A stretch of 64,000 bases of DNA from Corynebacterium stationis (GTDB lineage: Bacteria > Actinomycetota > Actinomycetes > Mycobacteriales > Mycobacteriaceae). The notes below the pieces were generated by a model, which searched no databases, was not told where the DNA came from, and saw only the letters and a list, made by a program, of their open reading frames with translations. The position numbers were made by a program, and so were the translations under genes. Shown here piece after piece: positions 41,764-49,034 of this stretch. The DNA is taken from NCBI RefSeq assembly GCF_001941345.1, contig NZ_CP009251.1, forward strand, positions 2,480,001 to 2,544,000, written 5' to 3'. Position 1 is the first letter of the stretch, and each line of letters begins with the position of its first letter.

Positions 41764-41893
41764 CAACACTGACCCCTGGTAGCAGCCCACCGACCAAACA
41801 AGCTGCCACCAGGGGCCAACCCCAGTACCAACAACCCGGAAACTCTAAGTACCAGCTCCCCGGAACACCGGTACCAAAACATCGGAGTCAGCA

Positions 41894-41900
41894 CCCGGTG
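41894..41900. repeat. Target duplication CCCGGTG, right copy (IS21 element)
   Basis: Right partner of 39223-39229; the flanking orfB reading frame is restored when one copy is removed with the element. Confidence 0.85.
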
Positions 41901-42094
41901 GGCGGCTTTCTATAGTTTTCGTCGCCCGTAGACCCGCCGATTGGCCCGCCACAGCTTAAAGAGCCGGTGCGCGGTATACGCCTCATCCAGCTCGGCAGGG
42001 GTGGGCCCGAAATCACGGGCCTGGAAGCGGTAGAACGTTGCTGGTGAAATAGCGTATTTATGCTCGTTGAGCACGCGGCACATCCGCTCGATGG

Positions 42095-42098
42095 GGCC
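42095..42098. repeat. Target duplication GGCC, left copy (inner IS3 element)
   Basis: GGCC before the element; the partner at 43382-43385 reads GGTC, so one copy has probably mutated. Restoring the host frame with either copy works. Confidence 0.5.
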
Positions 42099-42130
42099 CG
42101 ACCCCCGGATAGTAGACACGGAGGATTTAG

Positions 42131-43027
42131 TCAGGAAGCAGATTTCAGGATAGCAAGACCGCTCTCCTCGAACACCGCAGGGGCGAGAAATTTACACCAG
42201 GAATGCCGGCGCACCGTGTTGTAGCGGGTGCACCAGCGGAAGACGTCTCGGCGGCAGAGCAACTGGTTCATGAATGTCTGGGAATCCTGAAGGACTTCCC
42301 GCTTCATCGCGGCATTGAAGGACTCCGCCAACGCGTTATCCGCACTGGTCCCGATTGATCCCATCGACTGCCTGATCCCTAATTCTTTGCAGGTGTCCTG
42401 GAATGCGTTCGACGTATAAACACTTCCGTGATCCGAGTGAAAGATTGAGCCTTTCAGGCTTCCGCGCTGGCCTTTGGCCATCAACAGTGCGTCCTGGACC
42501 AGGCTGGTCCGCATGTGATCGGCGATCGCAAAGCCCACCAACCGGCGGGAATAGCAATCAATGACCGTAGCCAGATACATATTCGACCCATTCGTAATCG
42601 GCAGGTAGGTAATGTCCCCGACGTACACCTGGTTCGGCTTCTCAGCAGTGAATTTCCGGCCCACCAGATCAGGAAACACTGGTTTCTTCTGATCCGACAC
42701 CGTGGTGGTGACCTTGCGCTTTTTGGTGTAGCCAAACAGTTTGAGTTCACGCATGACCCGCGCAACTCGCTTGTGGTTCACGGGGGCATGATCGGCCTGG
42801 TCTTTGAGTTCAGCCGTGATCCGTTTGGCTCCATAACAACCCTTTTCGGCGGTGAAGACCGCCTTGACCCGGGCCCCGGGGAGAGCGTCAGATATCAGTC
42901 GTTTTCTACAGTCTGAACTGCTGTTTTTCCATTTGTAATAGGAGGACCTGTTGAGTTTCAGAACCTCACATAACCGCTTAACCGAATGGTTTTTCTGGGC
43001 GTCATCAACGAACCGGAAGCGGATCAC
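42131..43027 (-). CDS. IS3-family transposase OrfB
   Basis: 298 residues starting at GTG. Helix-turn-helix HTH_21 region (VKAVFTAEKGCYGAKRITAEL) then the rve integrase core: Asp in YVGDITYLP, Asp in IFHSDHGSVYTS, Glu in ALAESFNAAMKRE. The start overlaps the orfA stop in GTGA, so OrfB could be made by coupling; a fused OrfAB by frameshifting is usual in IS3 but no clear slippery run is seen. Confidence 0.9.
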   Translation of the reverse strand: MIRFRFVDDAQKNHSVKRLCEVLKLNRSSYYKWKNSSSDCRKRLISDALPGARVKAVFTAEKGCYGAKRITAELKDQADHAPVNHKRVARVMRELKLFGYTKKRKVTTTVSDQKKPVFPDLVGRKFTAEKPNQVYVGDITYLPITNGSNMYLATVIDCYSRRLVGFAIADHMRTSLVQDALLMAKGQRGSLKGSIFHSDHGSVYTSNAFQDTCKELGIRQSMGSIGTSADNALAESFNAAMKREVLQDSQTFMNQLLCRRDVFRWCTRYNTVRRHSWCKFLAPAVFEESGLAILKSAS

Positions 43028-43317
43028 CAGTTCGTCTCTTCCGCGAAATATTTAGCCGCCTTGCGCAGGATGTCACGTTCTTCTCTCAGGCGGGCGACTT
43101 CGCGTTCCAGCTTTCGGATCCGCTCGGCTTCGTTCACCGAGGCTGGTGAAGGCGCTTCGTTGGGAGCTGCGGTGCCGTATTTTTTCACCCAGTTCGCCAA
43201 CGTGGCGCGGTTGACCCCAAGATCAGTGGCGATGGTCTGGATCGAGGTGCCCGGGGAGTTCTCATACAAGGCGACGGCGTCGCGCTTGAACTCCTCTGAA
43301 TAGGTCTTGATCGGCAT
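43024..43317 (-). CDS. IS3-family transposase OrfA
   Basis: 97 residues: helix-turn-helix (YSEEFKRDAVALYE, IQTIATDLGVNRATLANWVKKYG) and a leucine-zipper-like coiled coil (ERIRKLEREVARLREERDILRKA) ending AAKYFAEETNW. Binds the element ends together with OrfB. Confidence 0.9.
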   Translation of the reverse strand: MPIKTYSEEFKRDAVALYENSPGTSIQTIATDLGVNRATLANWVKKYGTAAPNEAPSPASVNEAERIRKLEREVARLREERDILRKAAKYFAEETNW

Positions 43318-43431
43318 GGTGTGAAGATTACCTTTCAGTCCCAGAATGTTGGGATGTTAGGTGTCCACCAAACGGGGGTCAGGTCCATGGAATACAGGTG
43401 TCGGTGAGTGCGGAGGAAGTCCACGAGCACT

Positions 43432-43749
43432 TCAGTTTGCGGTCGAGCTCCGCCTGGGCCAAAAAGCTGAGGTAAGTTTCAGGATCTCGTTAGCTTCTTT
43501 GAGCCCGGCATTTTCTTTGCGCAGGGTGATAAGTTCCGCGTCTTTCACGGCGTCGGAATACTCGACGGCGGCGTCCACCTTTTTCTCTTCTGCGCGTACC
43601 CAATTGCGGATAGCAGATGTTTTGATGCCGATGACAGCTTCGACAGCGCGTAGTGCGGCTGCCTTGGATGAAGCGCCGTCAGCGAGCTCCTCGAAGTACA
43701 GGCGCACCGCCCGCTGGCGGGTCTCCTGGTCGTAGGGGTTAATAGCCAT
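43432..43749 (-). pseudogene. orfA of the outer IS3 element, frameshifted end
   Basis: 105-residue frame with the orfA layout: DQETRQRAVRLYFEELADG, an HTH around AVIGIKTSAIRNWVRAEEKK, and a coiled coil ending LKEANEILKL. After TSAF the frame goes to PRRSSTAN, whereas the +1 frame reads AQAELDRKLK, the usual ending; one base seems lost in the TTTTT run. Whether the protein is functional is doubtful. Confidence 0.65.
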
Positions 43750-43790
43750 GATGCTCCTCCTGCGTTACATCATGCCCTCTCACCAACCCA

Positions 43791-43794
43791 GGCC
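43791..43794. repeat. Target duplication GGCC, right copy (outer IS3 element)
   Basis: Right partner of 38516-38519. Confidence 0.6.
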
Positions 43795-43891
43795 GGTTTA
43801 GAGTCCAAAAAGTCGTTAGACATCACAAGTAGGAACTAAAAGGTGCAATTGTCCTCGACTTCCGGGGATCTAGTTTCTAGTAGAAATTCAA

Positions 43892-43939
43892 GCGGCCGAT
43901 TGGGGAATAGAACTATTATTCGACTTCCCAATCGGTCGC
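43892..43939. terminator. Long stem-loop between IS cluster and pilus locus
   Basis: GCGGCCGATTGGG pairs with CCCAATCGGTCGC (13 bp, one mismatch); inside, GAATA and TATTC can pair too. About 160 bases past the tip-protein stop. Probably stops pilus-locus transcripts or read-through from the IS side. The rest of 43795-44095 shows no gene. Confidence 0.45.
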
Positions 43940-44043
43940 AATGAATGAGTTTTGCGCCGCCTCCCTTTATTTCACCAAGGAGCCTTGTAACAGCCGATCC
44001 TGAATAACATATCGAGGGAATACAGCCAGGAAGCCACAACCCC

Positions 44044-44083
44044 TGAGATCGAACCTGCAATTCCGGAAGAAGATTCGATCTCA
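44044..44083 (-). terminator. Stem-loop directly after the pilus tip gene
   Basis: TGAGATCGAA and TTCGATCTCA, a perfect 10-bp stem with a 20-base loop, 12 bases beyond the stop. No clear T run on the minus strand; a 3'-end structure is likely but termination is unproven. Confidence 0.5.
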
Positions 44084-44095
44084 GCTCAATCACTG

Positions 44096-47000
44096 CTAGT
44101 TCTTTTGAGCAGACCGTGTAGCCGCTAGTACCGCAGCACCAGCCAAGAGTAGACCTATGAGGCCAAGGCGATACCAACCGGAACCGCCAGTAAGTGGCAA
44201 TTCTCCCTTGTAAACGTTAACCACTTCTACCACTGGCTCAAATGGACTTTCGCTTGTTGCCGGTAATACTGATATCTCAATGGGTGCGCCTTCAACTTGA
44301 ACGACTGCCCTGCCGTTTTCCATCAGGATTCGGAAAGGTATTTCCTTGCCCAACAAAGAATATCCCGTAGGTGACTGCAGCTCGACAAGCACGTACTCTT
44401 CATCATATTCCAAGGTGGCAGTGAGATACGCACCATCGATTTCCAAGTCAGTCACGTGCGAGCCATCAGGGCGATTTACAGCAAATCGCACACCTTCAAG
44501 TGGAAGTGGATTACCGTCTGGCCCCATTTTGATGATCTTCAGGGTCGGATCCGGGAGACTCGGAGGCGGAACGTCATCGCAAACTTCATCAGTAGATTGG
44601 CCTACTGTTACTGCGTTACCAATTCCTCCTCGAGTTTTGCAATCTCCATTCTGGACATCACCGTAGGCTTCATGCCATTGGGCCGGATCAATTGTAAATT
44701 TCATTTCAACTTTATAAACATGAACGCCTGAACCAGACCCAGACAGGGTTCTTTGAGCTGAATTTTCATCCAATTTGTAGGAACCGTCAGGCCGAGAAGC
44801 CAACACACGTTTTGCACGCTGCTGACCGGCCTCATTAACAAAGATTACAGAAACTTCGTTCATGACCGCTCCAGCAGGCAGGGTTGGCCGATCGATGACT
44901 TCAGCATAGTTACCAAAGCCCGAAACAGTTATGTCATACGTCGCGGTGTAAGTACCAGCTCCATCTACTCGGACATTACCGACGGAAGACTTATCAACTT
45001 CAACCGCACAATTGGTCGGAACTTCAGCCTGGTTATTGCTTTGAATGGGATCGTTCTCATTGTTCACGATCTCAACGGTGTTTGGTCCGCATTGCGAATT
45101 AGCGCCTGATCGTGCAGCTGAAACTACAATTTGCCTGGTCTCACCATTAGCTAACGGACCAAAGACATAGGTGCCTGAAGGACCACCCTTTGTACCAACC
45201 GTTTGCATACCACCCACAACATAATCACCTGCGGCCGCCAAATGCACTCTTTGATTTTGGTAGTCGCTCGGCATGTGGTCATAAAGTGTATACCCTGATG
45301 ACCTACCCGGCCCCTTGTTTGTCACTCGTACACCCCAGTAAATACGGGATGGATCGTATGCATTAGTGCTGCGTAGCGCTTCAATTATATCTGGATGCTG
45401 TGCAGGGGTTACCTGAAATTTCACCGCTTCCAAATCTGATGCTTGTGGGGGCACACCTGCGTTACTCGTACCGTCCGTGTTGTAACTGGCAGGAAGTCCA
45501 CTTTGAGAATTTACTGATGTGAAGGTTGGGTTTGCTGAACCCTGGTTCTCGATCCTGAGTTGCACTCCTAACTGATCCGCAGTTTCACCACCGGTACCGA
45601 ATCCGAAGTTGCCGTTACCGTAGGCCCAAGCTTTGCCCCATGTCCTTGCTCTAGGAATTTGCTGGCCAGTTGCCGAACGTAAATTGGTCACATTGAAATA
45701 GGTTTTTACGTTGGTGACCATATCAATTCGCTCTATAACCACCGTGTTGTCTGGATTCGTGTATCCAGGCACTAGATTATTCCGCATTGGGGCAGGACTG
45801 ACTATGCCCCACGCGTACCTACTGTTCGTTCCAAGTCCCGCTACGTGGTCTTCCGCATACATGTAGTCGGATGCCCGAACTTGAGCTGTGGGCATGCTTA
45901 GTACTCCTACATTCGGAAGCTGCACTTGATACGTCTGCCGAGTTCCTGATGTAGATGCATTTGCCACTCGCAGTACCGAATTCGACGGCTCAAAGACACC
46001 TGAATTGATTAATTGATTTTCGCCAACAAAGGCGGAGTTTTCGGTACCTGGACTAACGACGGGTCCAAGATTGTGCACTTCTCCCGTTGCAGGATTGATT
46101 TGTAATAGGTGCCCACCCGGATAGCAGGGGTTTGCTGGACTTAGCGTTTGGCTAATGCCGTAAATCCAATGGTCAACATTATTGTATGAAATCGCGTTAT
46201 ACTGCCAACGACTCTGCTCACCAATCCTAACGAACTCATTCGTTCCAAAGACTTGTCGGTGGAGGGAAGTTCGGCCTTGGCCAGCTGCTACAAACACAGT
46301 TGTGGACTCGAGTTCAGTTGCAGTAGGAGTTCGAGGTGCTTTACGTGCCACCATATTGGCGGAAGCCTCAAATTCCACTCCTTGCCGTGGATCTGTTGTT
46401 GATGCTTCTCCAACCGGCGTTCCGTTTACGATAATATTCCAGGCTGCATAGTTCGTATTAGCCGTGTTGACCGCAAATATTAGGGTTCCACTACGAATTT
46501 GTAGCGGTCCTGGACTTGCTGTAATTGTTAATACACGATTGCCACTAGAACGCGTGACGTTCAGCCCATAGGTGTTAGAACGAACCTCTTGACCATTCAG
46601 TCGCCCATTTAGATAGACGAATGCATTGGCATTACTAAAAGTATCACCCGGGATGGTCACTTGGACCGATTGAAGAGCAAATGGATCTTGAGGTAAATCG
46701 AGGTAAACACGCTTCAGGTTTCCCGAAGGCACTACTTCTCGAAAGCTAACTGCAGTTGGTGCAGCCTCACCACTACCTCCTCTAGGAGTACATACCTGGG
46801 CTTGAGCTTGCATAGGCATCTCCATCATTGGTGCCATCTCGAACAAGCTCGTTGGCTCTGATTCTAGAAGTCCAGCACTTTCTTCAGCAGGCAATTCAAG
46901 ATTTTCGGATAACACAGGACTAGGCCGCTCTTCTGGTACAGGCCGATCAGGAATGTTTTCCGAAGTATCTTCCTCAATATCGAAACCTGATTCATTCCCT

Positions 47001-47149
47001 GGGTTAGCTTCAGAAGTGCTCTCCTGCGCCTGAACGGGAGAAGACATAAGCACGACGATTAATGCACCGATAAAGACGACTATTGCGAGATTGCGGAGGA
47101 CATTTACCGTACCGTTTAATGTCCATGGCATCGGAAATACTGACTTCAT
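44096..47149 (-). CDS. Large LPLTG surface protein, probable pilus tip
   Basis: 1017 residues. N-terminal signal segment (about 17-42, ending SPVQAQE), an acidic Pro/Glu-rich stretch to about 115, a long region with the DUF6923-like phrase YNAISYNNVDHWIYGIS, DUF11/conserved-repeat-like segments around 700-850 (GTYTATYDITVSGFGNYAEV), a SpaA-type prealbumin-like domain (LEGVRFAVNRPDG), then LPLTG at about 984-988, a hydrophobic helix and a short basic tail (ATRSAQKN). Largest and last protein of a pilus operon, hence the tip or adhesin call. No von Willebrand A domain is seen. Its ATG overlaps the stop of the LAETG pilin. Confidence 0.85.
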   Translation of the reverse strand: MKSVFPMPWTLNGTVNVLRNLAIVVFIGALIVVLMSSPVQAQESTSEANPGNESGFDIEEDTSENIPDRPVPEERPSPVLSENLELPAEESAGLLESEPTSLFEMAPMMEMPMQAQAQVCTPRGGSGEAAPTAVSFREVVPSGNLKRVYLDLPQDPFALQSVQVTIPGDTFSNANAFVYLNGRLNGQEVRSNTYGLNVTRSSGNRVLTITASPGPLQIRSGTLIFAVNTANTNYAAWNIIVNGTPVGEASTTDPRQGVEFEASANMVARKAPRTPTATELESTTVFVAAGQGRTSLHRQVFGTNEFVRIGEQSRWQYNAISYNNVDHWIYGISQTLSPANPCYPGGHLLQINPATGEVHNLGPVVSPGTENSAFVGENQLINSGVFEPSNSVLRVANASTSGTRQTYQVQLPNVGVLSMPTAQVRASDYMYAEDHVAGLGTNSRYAWGIVSPAPMRNNLVPGYTNPDNTVVIERIDMVTNVKTYFNVTNLRSATGQQIPRARTWGKAWAYGNGNFGFGTGGETADQLGVQLRIENQGSANPTFTSVNSQSGLPASYNTDGTSNAGVPPQASDLEAVKFQVTPAQHPDIIEALRSTNAYDPSRIYWGVRVTNKGPGRSSGYTLYDHMPSDYQNQRVHLAAAGDYVVGGMQTVGTKGGPSGTYVFGPLANGETRQIVVSAARSGANSQCGPNTVEIVNNENDPIQSNNQAEVPTNCAVEVDKSSVGNVRVDGAGTYTATYDITVSGFGNYAEVIDRPTLPAGAVMNEVSVIFVNEAGQQRAKRVLASRPDGSYKLDENSAQRTLSGSGSGVHVYKVEMKFTIDPAQWHEAYGDVQNGDCKTRGGIGNAVTVGQSTDEVCDDVPPPSLPDPTLKIIKMGPDGNPLPLEGVRFAVNRPDGSHVTDLEIDGAYLTATLEYDEEYVLVELQSPTGYSLLGKEIPFRILMENGRAVVQVEGAPIEISVLPATSESPFEPVVEVVNVYKGELPLTGGSGWYRLGLIGLLLAGAAVLAATRSAQKN

Positions 47150-47988
47150 GATGCATCCTCCGTGATATTTTTATTCTTTCGACCGATCAAAATAATTCCC
47201 GCTAAAAGCGCGAGCAGACCCATTGCTACAATCCACAAGACAGAAGCGCCGGTTTCTGCTAATCGGCCAGGAGTCCCGTTTACAGGCCTATCAGGCTCTC
47301 GTGGAAGTACTTCAACTTCTCGTGGCATCTCAGTGGTGGGAGCCACCTCATGTGGGGTCCTGGTAGGTGGTGGGACCTCAGTTGAAGGCACAGGATTCGG
47401 AAACTCTGTGGGTGGGGAAATTTCACCGTCGCCGTCTGACTTTGCGTTAATCTCAGCCTTGTTTAGCCACTGGCCGTCCTTTCCAACGAGCGGCAAAATC
47501 ACAATGAACGGCTTAAAAGTCTTGTAACGGTAGCCGGGTGTTTCTGGAGATTTAAATTCCACTAGGTATACGCCAGGCGATAGTTCACCGAAGAACGCTT
47601 GTCCTTCAATATCGGTTTTCTTAATAGAGCGTTCTTCCGAAAGCCCTCGAGAGCGAGCTCGTTCTACATCGAGACCTTTTGCGTATCGGTAACCTTCGTC
47701 AGTACGAATATCAATGTTTGAGATCTGCGAAATTATTACCTCGTACCCAGCACGGCCTCCAGGTGGAAGCTCTCCCGGCGGCACATCATCGTAGTCATTG
47801 TCATGAGGAATCGAGATAGTTAGCTCGTTTAACCGGTCACCGATCGTATTAGTCGATGGTGCCAAAGTCTGGTAACCAGAAACTACAGCGGTATCTGCAC
47901 TAGCTGCAACTTGCTGAGATCCGAAAGTTAACGCCAGGACTACAAGTAGAGCGCTCACAGCTCCAACGGCTAAACGTCTAATATTCAT
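47146..47988 (-). CDS. Minor (basal) pilin with LAETG sorting signal
   Basis: 280 residues, SpaB-like. Signal peptide about 1-30 (ending AAS), a SpaA/Cna-B-type beta domain (IEGQAFFGELSPGVYLVEFKSPE), the phrase FKPFIVILPL, then WLNKAEINAK with Lys183 in the position of the pilin-motif lysine that in SpaB-type subunits ends polymerisation. A Pro/Thr/Glu-rich stalk (195-240), sorting motif LAETG at 243-247, membrane helix and tail. The variant motif suggests wall attachment by the housekeeping sortase. Immediately follows the sortase gene without gap. Confidence 0.82.
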   Translation of the reverse strand: MNIRRLAVGAVSALLVVLALTFGSQQVAASADTAVVSGYQTLAPSTNTIGDRLNELTISIPHDNDYDDVPPGELPPGGRAGYEVIISQISNIDIRTDEGYRYAKGLDVERARSRGLSEERSIKKTDIEGQAFFGELSPGVYLVEFKSPETPGYRYKTFKPFIVILPLVGKDGQWLNKAEINAKSDGDGEISPPTEFPNPVPSTEVPPPTRTPHEVAPTTEMPREVEVLPREPDRPVNGTPGRLAETGASVLWIVAMGLLALLAGIILIGRKNKNITEDAS

Positions 47989-48915
47989 CTAGATTTGTCT
48001 TTCGTTATCCTGAACCGGGGATTCCGGAAACCGCTGGTTATGCTTCCGCGCCATCGACCTCAGCCAACGCACCGTCAGCAAAGCAATCAGTAACGCTGTA
48101 ATTGCGAGGGCGTACATCCACCAAGTCCAAATCATTCCGCTCGGTGTAAATATGTCGCCTTCCTCGTCCGGGTCCATTTCCACTCGCTCGCCAGTAACTA
48201 ACAGCCGGTGAGTATTAATGCCGTATGGGGTACAGGTGATTAAAGTCAACTGATCTTTGCCGATCTCAGGGCGCAATGTATCAGTTTCGTGTGGCAGTAC
48301 CACTCGGATATCGGTAACTTTGTACTTCAGCTTTTCGCCGGCCACAGAGATATAGATGGATTCTCCTTCAACAACATCATCTAAGTTGTCAAAGAGAGTC
48401 GCATTCGTGAGTCCCGTGTGCGCCGTGAGAATCGAATGTGTTCCTAGCCCGCCGACTGGCAAGTCGGATCCGTAGAGATGACCCACACCTTTGCCCAATA
48501 CCTCCTCGCCCGTACCGTGGTACACGGGTAGATCGACTGATGCGCTCGGAACTACAAGACGAGCCATTACGTCATGAGTATCTAGCTCGTCAAGGTAGGC
48601 CTGATAGGCAACATTATCTTCTGTAATTCTTGCAAGCCAAGGATCAAGTATCGGACCTTGACTTCGTTCTTCGTTGTAGCGTTGTGCAGAAGCAAAGCGT
48701 TCTGCCAAGTCGTCGTGCGACTCCATGTCCAGGTCACTGCTGTATTGTTCAGCAACACGTCTTTGTTCAATGTTATTTAGTTGTGTGACAATCACGGGAT
48801 ACAACAGAACGCCAATCGCAAGTAGCACGAGGATGATCGTGGGTAGCACCTTTGAAATCAAGCTCTTAGGGTTTTTCTCGGCTCCCGGTTTCGCCATGGT
48901 TCTGTGTGAGGCCAT
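47989..48915 (-). CDS. Class C (pilin-polymerising) sortase
   Basis: 308 residues with membrane helices near both ends (about 22-45 and 262-285), typical of class C. Catalytic His166 (LTAHTG), Cys228 (LITCTPYG) and Arg237 (NTHRLL); the lid motif DPW is at 91-93. Joins the backbone pilin Thr of LPLTG to the next subunit's pilin-motif lysine. Lies between backbone and minor pilin genes. Confidence 0.93.
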   Translation of the reverse strand: MASHRTMAKPGAEKNPKSLISKVLPTIILVLLAIGVLLYPVIVTQLNNIEQRRVAEQYSSDLDMESHDDLAERFASAQRYNEERSQGPILDPWLARITEDNVAYQAYLDELDTHDVMARLVVPSASVDLPVYHGTGEEVLGKGVGHLYGSDLPVGGLGTHSILTAHTGLTNATLFDNLDDVVEGESIYISVAGEKLKYKVTDIRVVLPHETDTLRPEIGKDQLTLITCTPYGINTHRLLVTGERVEMDPDEEGDIFTPSGMIWTWWMYALAITALLIALLTVRWLRSMARKHNQRFPESPVQDNERQI

Positions 48916-48967
48916 GATTGTCCAATCAATATGTTTCCAGGTTTATGGAATTGGTGAATAATCGCAG

Positions 48968-49019
48968 GCTAGACGCACTGCTGAGACGGATCAGATCCAA
49001 GCTCAATCGGGCGTCTAGC
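48968..49019 (-). terminator. Stem-loop between backbone pilin and sortase genes
   Basis: GCTAGACGC and GCGTCTAGC pair perfectly; inside, GGATC-A-GATCC forms a second stem. It fills the 119-base gap after the backbone pilin stop. No T run follows on the minus strand. A partial terminator or RNase barrier here would keep the pilin in excess over the sortase; this is inference. Confidence 0.5.
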
Positions 49020-49034
49020 ACCTTTTAGTCCGAG

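Larger units (their letters stand above)
39230..41893 (+). mobile_element. Complete IS21-family insertion sequence
   Basis: 2664 bp, TG...CA ends, 7-bp target duplications. Ends align without gaps over 33 bases; the inner part shares TTGGTAC and TTCCG at the same positions (left TGCCGTTTCGG..., right, complemented, TGCTGACTCCG...). Each end carries further copies of a GGTAC-containing repeat, the multiple-terminal-repeat structure of IS21. Genes istA and istB are intact, so it may still be active. It sits in orfB of the outer IS3 element. Confidence 0.9.
42099..43381 (-). mobile_element. Inner IS3-family insertion sequence
   Basis: 1283 bp. Terminal inverted repeats GACCCCCGGATAGTAGACAC (left) and, complemented, GACCCCCGTTTGGTGGACAC (right), preceded by CG on the left and TG on the right where TG is expected. 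Carries apparently intact orfA and orfB. Inserted near the 5' end of the outer element's orfB. Confidence 0.85.
38541..43430 (-). pseudogene. IS3-family orfB transposase, split by two insertions and decayed
   Basis: Three pieces, in gene order 43430-43382, 42098-41894 and 39229-38541. Removing the inserts with one copy of each duplication rejoins the frame: LYSM-D-PIERMCRVLNEHKY across the first junction and KAAHR-AGWIIGRGQVQR across the second. The rest shows IS3 integrase features: VADFTYVHT, TDVFTREI, later GTVGDAYDNGLMEKTIGLYK and HWYNHERLHSSLG. Independent decay: a TAG (Trp codon expected) after VYGRRKL, a slip after LRQALAPGPVL, and stops TGA and TAG shortly before MDGSIGTVGDAYD. Confidence 0.8.
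38520..43790 (-). mobile_element. Outer IS3-family element, degenerate, carrying two nested IS
   Basis: Ends TG...CA with imperfect inverted repeats (left TGAATTTTTGAGAGTGGC; right, complemented, TGGGTTGGTGAGAGGGCA) and GGCC duplications on both sides. Without the inserts at 39230-41893 and 42099-43381 it would be about 1.3 kb, normal for IS3. It holds orfA (43432-43749) and a broken orfB. Both genes carry further stops and slips, so it is not autonomous. Confidence 0.75.

Noticed and set aside
43024..43060. Programmed frameshift joining OrfA and OrfB of the inner IS3 element
   Set aside because: No A6G-type slippery run with a following structure is apparent; the GTGA overlap is enough for coupling.
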